Assembly: GCA_017407125.1 (NCBI GenBank)
Contig: JAFQXE010000014.1
Span: 1 to 64,000 of the forward strand
Length of the DNA stretch: 64,000 bases
Direction: 5' to 3'
Source of the DNA: Thermoguttaceae bacterium
GTDB taxonomy: Bacteria; Planctomycetota; Planctomycetia; Pirellulales; Thermoguttaceae
The notes under the pieces were generated by a model. The model was not told where the DNA came from. It did not search any database and saw nothing but the letters and a program-made list of their open reading frames with translations. Made by a program: the position numbers and the translations under genes. This document shows positions 52,996 to 61,182 of the stretch, in pieces. Each line of letters begins with the position of its first letter. Positions within the stretch are counted from its first letter, which is position 1.

Positions 52996-54153
52996 ATGCT
53001 TAATTACCGAATGCTCACGCCGGGACCGACGCCGGTTCCGGAATCGTCGTTACAGAAACTGGGTCGACAGGTGCGGCACCATCGCACAGCCGACTTCACC
53101 GCTGTTTTGGAACGCGTTACGCAGAACCTCAAACAGGTTTTCAAAACAGAGCGTTCTTCTATTGCCGTGTTACAGGGCAGCGGGACGTCCGCCATGGACG
53201 CCTGCGTGTCTAACGTCATCGTTCCCGGCGACGTCGCTCTGGTTCTGTACAGCGGCAAGTTCGCGGAACGCTGGGCGGACCTGGTCGAACGCTACGGCGG
53301 GACGGCGATTCGGTACGAAGTTCCGTGGGGCGAACGGTTCAAACCGGAAAAGGTCAAAGAGTACTTGGACGCGAACCCGCAAATCAAGGCGGTTTACGGA
53401 ACGCTCGTTGAGACGTCGACCGGGGTTCAGCACGACATTGCCGGCATTGGTCAGGTCGTCGCTCAGACGAACGCGCTTTGGGTTGTCGACGGCATCAGCG
53501 GCGCAGGCGCGGTCGAACTCTGGACGGACGACTGGCACGTTGACCTGCTGGCGGTCGGGTCGCAAAAAGCGCTCATGACCCCGCCGGGTCTGTCGGTTGT
53601 CGCCGTCAGTCCGAAAGCGAAAGCGGTTATGGAATCGACGCCCAACCGGCGCGTCTTTTATCTCGACCTGCTCAAGTACCTCAACTGGGAGAAGACGCAG
53701 GGCGCCCCGTTTACCCCGGCGCGGCCTCTTATCGAGGCGATGGACGAAAGCGTCCGAATCCTGCTGGACGAGTCCATGGAAACCGTCTGGGCGGAAAACG
53801 TTACAAAATCGCAGATGGTTCGCGCCGCCGTCGCCGCCTGGGGAGAACGGATTCCCGGGATTCAAATCGTCGCGGAACGTTCCGCTGACGCTCTGACGGT
53901 AATTCACGTCCCGGACGCCGTCAACGTCAAAGAACTGCTCAAGGAACTGGAACTGAGCTACGGCCTGAAACTCGCCGGCGCGCAAGGCGACTGGAAGGGC
54001 AGGGCGTTCAGAATTTCCAACATGGGCATGGTCGATGTAACAGACATCCTCGCCGTCGTTTCCGCTCTGGATGTTGTCCTGTCCCGTCAGACGGGCGTTG
54101 ACGTCCTGGGCGCCGGTTCCGCCGCGGCGCAAAAGGCGTTGATGGGGAAATAG
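52996..54153 (+). CDS. Class V PLP aminotransferase, alanine/serine-glyoxylate type
   Basis: 385 residues from ATG 52996, chosen for AGGGA eight bases upstream and because MLTPGPTPVPE is the family's N-terminus; the longer frame runs through a repeat. VVDGISGAGAVE puts the cofactor Asp at 165; AVGSQKALMTPPG puts the Schiff-base Lys at 191. Family members transfer an amino group from alanine or serine to glyoxylate or related acceptors; the exact substrates are not readable. A relic of its last 13 codons is found downstream at 55702-55740. Confidence 0.92.
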   Translation: MLNYRMLTPGPTPVPESSLQKLGRQVRHHRTADFTAVLERVTQNLKQVFKTERSSIAVLQGSGTSAMDACVSNVIVPGDVALVLYSGKFAERWADLVERYGGTAIRYEVPWGERFKPEKVKEYLDANPQIKAVYGTLVETSTGVQHDIAGIGQVVAQTNALWVVDGISGAGAVELWTDDWHVDLLAVGSQKALMTPPGLSVVAVSPKAKAVMESTPNRRVFYLDLLKYLNWEKTQGAPFTPARPLIEAMDESVRILLDESMETVWAENVTKSQMVRAAVAAWGERIPGIQIVAERSADALTVIHVPDAVNVKELLKELELSYGLKLAGAQGDWKGRAFRISNMGMVDVTDILAVVSALDVVLSRQTGVDVLGAGSAAAQKALMGK

Positions 54154-54177
54154 AATAGCATTGCATCCCGTTTAAGT

Positions 54178-54205
54178 GGCGAGTTGCGAGTTGCGAGTTG
54201 CGAGT
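54178..54205 (+). repeat. GCGAGTT iterated repeat
   Basis: GCGAGTT repeated four times; two to three units recur at 55745-55763 and the reverse complement at 58411-58424. Confidence 0.8.
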
Positions 54206-54223
54206 AAAATCTCTCTCGTCCTC

Positions 54224-54252
54224 TTGTATTTCCCTTTGCCGTTGGTTATAAT
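54224..54252 (+). promoter_or_regulatory. Promoter for the Sel1 protein at 54302
   Basis: TTGTAT (54224-54229), 17-base spacer, TATAAT (54247-54252), in the CTCTTG..TATAATAACAGTA setting shared with the next copy. Confidence 0.75.
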
Positions 54253-54301
54253 AACAGTATTGGAATGAATTGTTTATTCACCTTTTAATTATCTAACTTC
54301 C

Positions 54302-55663
54302 ATGAACGCCCGAACATTTCACTCATTCATCGTTTTTATTGTAACGTTTACTGCAGCTGCGCTGTTCAGCGGCGCGCAGACGTCCCTTTTTAATCAATGT
54401 TTCGCCGACGATTCGTCTGAAAAAGCGGAATCGATTTTTCAGCAGGCTCAAAGCCTTCTTGACGAGTACGGCGTTCCGGAAGACGAAGAAAAAGCCGTTG
54501 AATTATATCGTCAGGCTGCGGAATTGGGACACCCCAAGGCGCAGTTTACTTACGGCTCATGCTTTTTTGATGGCGAAGTCGTAACTCAAGACAGCAAAAA
54601 GGCGGTTGAATGGTTTCGGAAATCCGCTCAACAGGGTTTTGCAGACGCACAGTATATGCTGGGTTTTTGTTATTTTTATGGCGAAGGTATTGAGGAAAAC
54701 AAAGCAGAAGCGGTAAAATGGTATCGTAAAGCGGCTGAACAAGGGCACGAACTTGCTCAAGTCAATCTTGGCGATTGTTATTTTAACGGCGTTAGCGTTC
54801 CCGTCAATAAAGAAGAAGCGGTTAAATGGTATCGCAAGGCGGCTGAAAAAGACGAACCCATGGGGCAGAACATGCTCGGCATGTGTTATATGGAAGGACA
54901 GGGCGTACAGAAGGATGTTAAGACCGCTGTTGAATTGTGGGAAAAGGCGGCTCAAATGGGATTGGCTAACGCTCAATTTAATATGGGAAACGCTTGTATG
55001 ACTGGAACTGGAGTTCCGTTGGATAAAGAGGAAGGCGTTCGATGGTTCCTCAAAGCGGCTCAGCAAGAAGATATTGACGCTATAGAGGCGTTAGGAGTGT
55101 GCTATCGCAGAGGCGTAGGCGTTGATCAAGATGACGCCAAAGCGATTCAATATCTTCGCAAAGCGGCTGAAAACGGACGTTCAATCGCTCAATTATATAT
55201 GGGCGATAGTTATTACTATGGCATCGGCGTTCCAATTGACAAAGAAGAGAGTGCAAAATGGTATCTCATGGCGGCTGAAAATGGCGAAGCTGTGGCGCAA
55301 GACATGCTTGGCTTGTACTATATGTTTGAAGGCGATTCCCCAAATGAAAAAGAGGCGTTTAAATGGTGGAAGAAAGCTGCTCAACAGGGATTGGCCAGCG
55401 CTCAATTCAGTTTGGGTTCTTTGTATTTAACGGGAACTGGCGTTGAAATGAATAAAGCCGAAGGCATTAAGTGGCTTCGCAAAGCGGCTGATCAAGAGAA
55501 TCTGGATGCAATAGCGGCGTTAGGACTGTGTTATCTTGATGGCGACGGCGTTCCAGAAGACAGAGCGAAAGGAATCGAACTGTTACGCAAAGCGGCTGAT
55601 AAGGGAAATAAGGGCGCCCAATCAATCCTGAAAGAACTGGAAAACCCAAAAGAGGTTCATTAG
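54302..55663 (+). CDS. Exported Sel1-repeat protein, tandem copy 1
   Basis: 453 residues. Signal peptide about 1-37 (hydrophobic core FIVFIVTFTAAALFSGA). The mature protein is a solenoid of about eleven Sel1 repeats (about 42-450; pattern AQYMLGFCYFYGEGIEENKAEAVKWYRKAAEQG). No other domain. Sel1 proteins are protein-binding scaffolds in the envelope. It shares signal peptide, promoter and most repeats with the gene at 55963, and the two arose by a tandem duplication that also copied the end of the aminotransferase gene. Confidence 0.88.
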   Translation: MNARTFHSFIVFIVTFTAAALFSGAQTSLFNQCFADDSSEKAESIFQQAQSLLDEYGVPEDEEKAVELYRQAAELGHPKAQFTYGSCFFDGEVVTQDSKKAVEWFRKSAQQGFADAQYMLGFCYFYGEGIEENKAEAVKWYRKAAEQGHELAQVNLGDCYFNGVSVPVNKEEAVKWYRKAAEKDEPMGQNMLGMCYMEGQGVQKDVKTAVELWEKAAQMGLANAQFNMGNACMTGTGVPLDKEEGVRWFLKAAQQEDIDAIEALGVCYRRGVGVDQDDAKAIQYLRKAAENGRSIAQLYMGDSYYYGIGVPIDKEESAKWYLMAAENGEAVAQDMLGLYYMFEGDSPNEKEAFKWWKKAAQQGLASAQFSLGSLYLTGTGVEMNKAEGIKWLRKAADQENLDAIAALGLCYLDGDGVPEDRAKGIELLRKAADKGNKGAQSILKELENPKEVH

Positions 55664-55689
55664 AAATTTAAGGTTCATCCGGTAAGTTG

Positions 55690-55740
55690 GCGTCTGGCGG
55701 CGGTTCCGCAGCGGCGCAAAAGGCGTTGATGGGGAAGTAG
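55690..55740 (+). pseudogene. Relic of the aminotransferase 3' end
   Basis: 55702-55740 encodes GSAAAQKALMGK followed by a stop, exactly the last 12 residues of the aminotransferase ending at 54153, and the following bases (GAGCGGAGTTGCGAGTTGCG) repeat the GCGAGTT tract that follows that gene. It marks the junction of a tandem duplication. Confidence 0.9.
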
Positions 55741-55792
55741 GAGCGGAGTTGCGAGTTGCGAGAAGAATTCAAACTGCTAACAATAGGAATTT

Positions 55793-55830
55793 AGAAATCT
55801 CCTGACTGCGCGTCAGGAGATTTCTTCTGT
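55793..55830 (+). terminator. Hairpin terminator after the first Sel1 tandem copy
   Basis: Perfect 14-bp stem AGAAATCTCCTGAC/GTCAGGAGATTTCT (55793-55806 with 55812-55825) with a TGCGC loop and a T-rich tail. Confidence 0.75.
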
Positions 55831-55882
55831 TACGTAACAATTGAATTTTCTAATATTTTTTGAAAAAATCTTTGTCGCGCTC

Positions 55883-55911
55883 TTGCATTTCTCTTTTGGA
55901 CTTGTTATAAT
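55883..55911 (+). promoter_or_regulatory. Promoter for the Sel1 protein at 55963
   Basis: TTGCAT (55883-55888), 17-base spacer, TATAAT (55906-55911). The 60 bases from the -10 box to the ATG closely match those before 54302. Confidence 0.75.
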
Positions 55912-55962
55912 AACAGTAATTGGAATGAACTGTTTATTCACCTTTTTTCTTTTCTAACTGTC

Positions 55963-57222
55963 ATGAGAGCCAGAATTATTCACACCTCTGTCGTTTTCGT
56001 TGTAACGTTTGTTGCGGCAGCGCTGTTCAGCAGCGTTCCGGGTTCCCTTTTCAATCAGTGCTTTGCCGACGATTCTGCATCCGAACAGGCGGAAGCTCTT
56101 TTCCAACAGGCGCAAAAGCTTTGCGAAGGCAAAGACGAACCGGAAGACGTCGATAAAGTCGTAGCGTTGTATCGTCAAGCGGCAGAACTGGGGCATTCAG
56201 AGGCGCAGCGCATTCTGGGATACTGTTACTCAAACGGCAAAGGCGTTCCAAAAGACAAAGCAGAAGCGGTAAAATGGCAGCGCAAAGCCGCAGAACAGGG
56301 TAATATCGTAGCTCAAGTCAATCTCGGCGATAGCTATTATTACGGCTCCGGCGTTCCCGTCGACAAGGCGGAAGCTGTAAAATGGTATCTCAAGGCGGCT
56401 GAAAAGGGCGAACCTATGGGGCAGAACATGCTCGGTTTGTGCTATATGGAAGGACTAGGTATACCTCAAAATGCAAAAGAAGCTGTAAAATGGTGGAAAA
56501 AAGCCGCAGAGCAGGGACAGCGCAGCGCTCAATTTAACCTGGGAAGCGCCTATATGATAGGCGCCGGGGTCAAGATGAACAAAAAAGAAGGCATCAAGTG
56601 GATCCAGAAAGCGGCTGATCAAGAGGAGCGTGACGCTCTCGCGGCGTTAGGCATTTGTTATTATTTAGGCGATGGCGTTGCTCATAATGGCGAAAAAGCT
56701 ATAAAGTTCCTTCGCAAAGCGGCTCAAAAGGAACAGCCACAAGCTCAACATTATCTCGCCGTTTGTTATTACGATGGTGTTGGCGTCCCTGTAAACAAAG
56801 AAGAAGCGATTAAATGGTGGCAAAAGTCAGCTGAAAATGGTTTCCCTCCAGCTCAAAACATGCTTGCTATGTTCTATTCGACAGGAGAATATGTTCCCAA
56901 AGATGAAGCGAAGGCAGCTGAGTTGTGGCAAAAGGCGGCTGAACAGGGATTTCCCAACGCTCAATTTAGTTTAGGTTTATGCTATCTCATGGGAGAAGGA
57001 GTCGAGATGGATAAGACAGAAGGCGTTAAATGGCTCCGCAAAGCAACAGACCAAGGCGATCTTTACGCTACAGCGGCTTTAGGAATGTGCTATTATCGCG
57101 GCGAGGGCGTCCCTGAAGATAAAGCTGAAGGAATAAAACTTCTCCGCAAAGCTGCTAATAATGGGCATGTCCGCGCAAAAGAAATTCTGAAAGATATCGA
57201 AAGCGAAAAGAACGAACAGTAG
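55963..57222 (+). CDS. Exported Sel1-repeat protein, tandem copy 2
   Basis: 419 residues. Signal peptide about 1-36, same NQCFADDS region after it as in the copy at 54302. About ten Sel1 repeats (about 45-415; AQVNLGDSYYYGSGVPVDKAEAVKWYLKAAEKGEPMGQNMLG). One repeat fewer than its sister and many substitutions, so the duplication is not very recent. Role presumably the same as the first copy. Confidence 0.88.
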   Translation: MRARIIHTSVVFVVTFVAAALFSSVPGSLFNQCFADDSASEQAEALFQQAQKLCEGKDEPEDVDKVVALYRQAAELGHSEAQRILGYCYSNGKGVPKDKAEAVKWQRKAAEQGNIVAQVNLGDSYYYGSGVPVDKAEAVKWYLKAAEKGEPMGQNMLGLCYMEGLGIPQNAKEAVKWWKKAAEQGQRSAQFNLGSAYMIGAGVKMNKKEGIKWIQKAADQEERDALAALGICYYLGDGVAHNGEKAIKFLRKAAQKEQPQAQHYLAVCYYDGVGVPVNKEEAIKWWQKSAENGFPPAQNMLAMFYSTGEYVPKDEAKAAELWQKAAEQGFPNAQFSLGLCYLMGEGVEMDKTEGVKWLRKATDQGDLYATAALGMCYYRGEGVPEDKAEGIKLLRKAANNGHVRAKEILKDIESEKNEQ

Positions 57223-57440
57223 AATAAATAACGCTTTTTGATAACGATTGAACCTACCCGCGATTCGTTCGGCGGCTCACCCTCTCACCGCTGAGCGAAT
57301 CGCTTGCAATCAGGATTTCTTAAGTCCGTTGGCTATTATAATTGAACCGCTATGCGGTTCTGTGCGGGTGGAACGCCCGCGAACCGGGCTCAACAGTGTG
57401 CAATTGCAGAAAAATTTACGCTCTCTAAAATCGGTTTTAT
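57223..57440. repeat. Short repeat modules before the WalJ-like gene
   Basis: TATAATTGAACCGC..GCGGTTCTG (57336-57363), the right-end part of the composite element, followed by GTGCGGGTGGAACGCCCGCG. No gene seen. Confidence 0.55.
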
Positions 57441-57453
57441 TTCCTAACCCGTC

Positions 57454-57482
57454 TTGACAAAGTCCCCATATCGGGGTAAAAT
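57454..57482 (+). promoter_or_regulatory. Consensus promoter with palindrome in the spacer
   Basis: TTGACA (57454-57459), 17-base spacer, TAAAAT (57477-57482). The spacer contains CCCCATATCGGGG (57464-57476), a dyad well placed for a repressor, or for a MerR-type activator that untwists the spacer, though spacer length is normal. Confidence 0.65.
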
Positions 57483-57532
57483 AGCGTCTAATTAATATTT
57501 CATGTTAATTATATAGTATCGGAAAGGAAGCC

Positions 57533-58291
57533 ATGAGAGTTATCGCCCTGCAGTCGGGCAGTAAAGGCAATTGCGTATATCTGGAATCGGACAACGTCCG
57601 GGTCCTGTTTGACGCTGGCATCAGCGGCAAGCAGGCTCAAGAGCGTCTGGCGTATTTCCATATAGATATACGCTCAATTGACGCATTGCTCATCAGCCAC
57701 GATCATATAGATCACGTCTCCTGCGCTGGCGTATTCAATCGAAAATTCGGCATTCCTCTCTGGATAACGCAAAAAACGTTCAAAGTTGCCAAATCTCAAA
57801 TTGGAGAGGTAAAACAAGTCAATTTTTTTACTTCTGGAGAGACGATTCACTTTGACGGGTTGAATATCGAGACGATTAAAACGCCTCACGACGCCGTCGA
57901 CGGGGTTTGTTTTGTCGCGGACGACGGGAAAAAGCGTTTTGGCGTCTGCACGGATTTGGGCTGCGTGTTCAACGAACTGCCCAGCGTTGTGCAGTCTGTC
58001 AACGGGCTGCTGCTGGAAAGCAATTACGATCCGATCATGCTCCGATACGGGGAATATCCGCCGGAACTTCAAGACAGAATCCGTTCCTCTCATGGACACC
58101 TGTCCAACGAGGAGGCGGCGGAACTGCTGCTCCATTACGGGCAAAACCTTGAAGTGGTAATGTTAGGGCACATTTCCGAAAAAAACAATACGGAACGACA
58201 GGTTGTCAGCACACACCAAAAAATTCTCGGCAACAATTTTCGAGCGGAATTGGCGCATTATCGCACGAATTCCAACTGCGTTTACATTTAA
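57533..58291 (+). CDS. Metallo-beta-lactamase-fold hydrolase, WalJ/YycJ type
   Basis: 252 residues. The metal motif SHDHIDH is at about 54-60; KTPHDAVDGVCF supplies the next His and LESNYDP the bridging Asp; LGHISEKNNT near the C-terminus gives the last His. This pattern fits the YycJ/WalJ branch, thought to be a cytoplasmic exonuclease linked to cell-division coordination in Firmicutes. AAAGGA lies before the ATG. Monocistronic with its own promoter. Confidence 0.85.
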   Translation: MRVIALQSGSKGNCVYLESDNVRVLFDAGISGKQAQERLAYFHIDIRSIDALLISHDHIDHVSCAGVFNRKFGIPLWITQKTFKVAKSQIGEVKQVNFFTSGETIHFDGLNIETIKTPHDAVDGVCFVADDGKKRFGVCTDLGCVFNELPSVVQSVNGLLLESNYDPIMLRYGEYPPELQDRIRSSHGHLSNEEAAELLLHYGQNLEVVMLGHISEKNNTERQVVSTHQKILGNNFRAELAHYRTNSNCVYI

Positions 58292-58315
58292 CTCAGAGAG
58301 CGAAGCGATGAAGAT

Positions 58316-58424
58316 TTTAAACACGAAAAACACAAAATAGAACGAAACAAACGAAAAATAAAATACTTTCGTCTTTTTCGTTTCTTACGTGTATTTCGTG
58401 TTAAAAAATCCTCGCAACTCGCAA
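58316..58424. repeat. CACGAAA fold-back element plus inverted GCGAGTT words
   Basis: AAACACGAAAAACACAAAAT..ACGAAAAATA on the left, TTTCGTCTTTTTCGTTTC..GTGTATTTCGTGTT on the right, then CTCGCAACTCGCAAC (58411-58424). Confidence 0.8.
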
Positions 58425-58477
58425 CTAAAGACTTCACTTACTAAAATAACCTTTTACTATTATAACAGGAGTATATA

Positions 58478-59791
58478 ATGCCAAGCATTCAGGCTTTTCG
58501 CGGACTTCGATACGATCTCGGGCACGTTGGAGCGCTCAGCGACGTTATCGCGCCGCCCTATGACGTCATTGACGAACAGCTTCAAGACGAACTTTACGCC
58601 AAAAGCGACTACAACTGCGTTCGACTGATTCTCAATAAAATGCTTCCGACCGACGACGAGGCGAACAACCGCTATACTCGCGCGGCGAAAACGCTCAAGG
58701 CATGGAAAGAGGAGGGCGTTTTGGCTCTGGAATCCCAGCCGGCCATTTACGTCTATACGCAGGAATACGAATACAACGGAAAGAAGATTCTCCGCAAAGG
58801 ATTCATGGCGGGTCTTCAGGTTCAGCGATTTGGCGAAGGCATGGTCTTCCCGCACGAACTGACGCACGCCGCAGCCAAGGCTGACCGTCTCATGCTCACG
58901 ACGACGACCAAAACCAACCTGAGCCAGATTTTCGGTCTTTATCCGGATCCGAAAAACGAAGTTCAGGCGGTTTTAGACAAAGCCGTTGCCGCCATGCCGC
59001 CGCTGGAAGCGACAGACCATCTGGGCGTCGTTCACCGCATGTGGGTTGTAACAGATACGGAAGTTATCGCCAAAGTCATCGCTCTGATGGGAGACAAGCC
59101 CGTATTCATCGCTGACGGTCATCATCGATACGAAACCGCCTGCAATTATCGGGATCACGTTGCTCAAATGTTCGGAGGCTCGCTGCCATCCGACCATCCG
59201 GCGCAGTTCGTTCTGTCGATGTTTGTCGCTATGGACGACCCCGGCTTGCTCGTTCTTCCAACGCACCGTCTTTTCCCCAACGCTCCGGAATTCGACCAGG
59301 CGGAACTGCTCAACGCTTTGGGAGACTGCTTCACGCTGGAAGAAACTCTCGACGGAACGGATTCCTGCTTTACGATGTGGGAAGACCTGGAAACCGGCGA
59401 CGACCAGTCCAGAATCGCTCTGTATACGAAGAAGGACGACAAATGGTCTCTGGTCAAACTGACAGACGCCGGCAAGGCGAAAATCGCTGAAGTTACGCCT
59501 GATCACAACGAAGACTGGCAGGCGCTGGGCGTGAGCATTCTGCACAAGCTCATTTGCGAAACGCTGCTGAAAATGCCGCCTGCGGCTGAAGTCAAACCGA
59601 CTTACGTTCACCTGGTGAGCGAAGTTGACGACGGACTCAAGACGGGCAAGTTCCCGATGGCGGCGCTGGTCATGCCGGCTACGGTCGAGAATATCAAAAC
59701 GCTGTGCATCGCCGGCGAGCGCATGCCGCAAAAGAGCACGTACTTTTATCCCAAACTGCTCTCCGGTCTGGTTTTCAAACCGGTAGAATGA
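58478..59791 (+). CDS. DUF1015-family protein
   Basis: 437 residues. Opening IQAFRGLRYDLGHVGALSDVIAPPYDVID (about 4-32) is diagnostic for DUF1015, as is the VFIADGHHRYETA block near 208-220, whose paired His residues suggest a metal or catalytic site. Cytoplasmic, no signal peptide. ACAGGAG lies six bases before the ATG. In some bacteria members neighbour serine-synthesis or HAD genes and a SerC-linked role has been proposed; nothing here confirms it. Confidence 0.92.
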   Translation: MPSIQAFRGLRYDLGHVGALSDVIAPPYDVIDEQLQDELYAKSDYNCVRLILNKMLPTDDEANNRYTRAAKTLKAWKEEGVLALESQPAIYVYTQEYEYNGKKILRKGFMAGLQVQRFGEGMVFPHELTHAAAKADRLMLTTTTKTNLSQIFGLYPDPKNEVQAVLDKAVAAMPPLEATDHLGVVHRMWVVTDTEVIAKVIALMGDKPVFIADGHHRYETACNYRDHVAQMFGGSLPSDHPAQFVLSMFVAMDDPGLLVLPTHRLFPNAPEFDQAELLNALGDCFTLEETLDGTDSCFTMWEDLETGDDQSRIALYTKKDDKWSLVKLTDAGKAKIAEVTPDHNEDWQALGVSILHKLICETLLKMPPAAEVKPTYVHLVSEVDDGLKTGKFPMAALVMPATVENIKTLCIAGERMPQKSTYFYPKLLSGLVFKPVE

Positions 59792-59832
59792 GTTCCATAA
59801 ATTATTCAACCTCGGACTAAGAAAGCGTTCCC

Positions 59833-61062
59833 TTGTCAATACCAACTATAATCATCCTGGCGATCCAGGCGTTGTTTCTCCCCTATTTGTTGTGGCTTTT
59901 AGTCATGATAATTGTGGGGCATTGCAAAGACAAGCCGTTTCCAGAGCCGTCGCGCAATTTACAGATCGCGGTGATAATCTGCGCCCGAAACGAAGAATCG
60001 GTTGTCGGCAATCTTATCGACAGCCTCAAGGCGCAGGATTATCCAGCTGACAGCTTTGAGGTTTTTCTCATCGCTCATAACTGTACAGATAAAACGGCGG
60101 AAGTCGGAACTCAACACGGCGCAGTCGTTTGGGAAGCGATTCAAACGGATCATCCCTGCAAAGGCACCGCGTTGACGTTCGCAATCGACAAAATCAAACA
60201 GGAATATCCGGATCGATTTGACGCCTATTGCATTTTTGACGCTGACAATATTGTCGATTCTGGTTATTTGACGGAAATTAACGCCGGGCTTCAATCAGGC
60301 GAAGCGCAAGCGGTTCTGGGATTTCGCGATTCCGTCAACCCGTACGACAACTGGGTTGCCAACATGTGCGCCGCGCACTGGCTTGTCGTCTCACGCGCCT
60401 ATAATATGCCTCGCCGACGGCTGGGATTGTCCTGCTTTGTAGAAGGCACCGGTTTTGCCTTTCTAAAGGAATGCGTTGAACCGGAAGGCTGGACGGCCCA
60501 TTCCATTACGGAAGATTTCGAGTTTACTTCCAAAACGATTTTGAAGGGAAAGCGAATTACTCATACGCTTCGCGCCAAATTTTACGACGAACAGCCAACG
60601 GAATTTAAGGCCTGGCTGGCGCAGTTGTATCGATGGATGTTTGGAGCGAAAATGAACTCCCATTTCGCAGGAAAAGCGCTTGCGAATCTGTTTCCGCATC
60701 CCGTTCAAAAAATGGATTTGTTCTGGAACGCGACAGCTCCGTTGGCATCAGGATTGGCAACCCTGGCAACCACGGCGGTTTTCATTTACGCTTTAATTGC
60801 CAGAATTCCTTTGATTCCCGGAACGGATTGGACTTTTAACCTGATTATTGGCGCAGTCGCTATTGTTGGCTCTTATCTGGCAATGTTCCTGATGACGTTT
60901 TTGAGCGTTGTTTACTGCGGCAAGCCGATTCGAAAATATATGAAAGGAATGTTGACCTATCCGTTTTTTATTTTGGCGGCTTCGTTATTGATTATCGTAT
61001 CTCTTTTTAATAAAGAATATAAATACATACCGTTGCTGCACAAAGGACGTCCCCAAAAATAA
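59833..61062 (+). CDS. Processive family-2 glycosyltransferase, integral membrane
   Basis: 409 residues, TTG start at 59833 chosen because the first membrane helix (about 3-26) begins there and no ATG precedes it. The GT-A domain has VIICARNEE (about 48-56), the metal-binding DAD in CIFDADN (about 134-140), TEDFEF (about 219-224, catalytic base) and QLYRW (about 262-266), the QxxRW motif of processive synthases. Three C-terminal membrane segments follow (about 300-395). It should polymerise or transfer sugars from UDP-donors to an exported glycan or lipid. No partner subunit nearby. Confidence 0.87.
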   Translation: MSIPTIIILAIQALFLPYLLWLLVMIIVGHCKDKPFPEPSRNLQIAVIICARNEESVVGNLIDSLKAQDYPADSFEVFLIAHNCTDKTAEVGTQHGAVVWEAIQTDHPCKGTALTFAIDKIKQEYPDRFDAYCIFDADNIVDSGYLTEINAGLQSGEAQAVLGFRDSVNPYDNWVANMCAAHWLVVSRAYNMPRRRLGLSCFVEGTGFAFLKECVEPEGWTAHSITEDFEFTSKTILKGKRITHTLRAKFYDEQPTEFKAWLAQLYRWMFGAKMNSHFAGKALANLFPHPVQKMDLFWNATAPLASGLATLATTAVFIYALIARIPLIPGTDWTFNLIIGAVAIVGSYLAMFLMTFLSVVYCGKPIRKYMKGMLTYPFFILAASLLIIVSLFNKEYKYIPLLHKGRPQK

Positions 61063-61097
61063 GGAAGGCAGTTCTTGAAAAAATAAATAAACCGACC

Positions 61098-61126
61098 TTG
61101 AAATATTAGGCGGTTTCTGCTATAAT
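61098..61126 (+). promoter_or_regulatory. Promoter for the TIGR03009-type gene
   Basis: TTGAAA (61098-61103), 17-base spacer, TATAAT (61121-61126). Confidence 0.7.
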
Positions 61127-61182
61127 GATTCAACGATTATTATATTTGCCAAAAAGATAATTCCTATAAAGGAACCCTGTTA

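Noticed and set aside
53170..54132. 320-codon minus-strand frame opposite the aminotransferase
   Set aside because: Shadow frame of a gene with clear PLP motifs.
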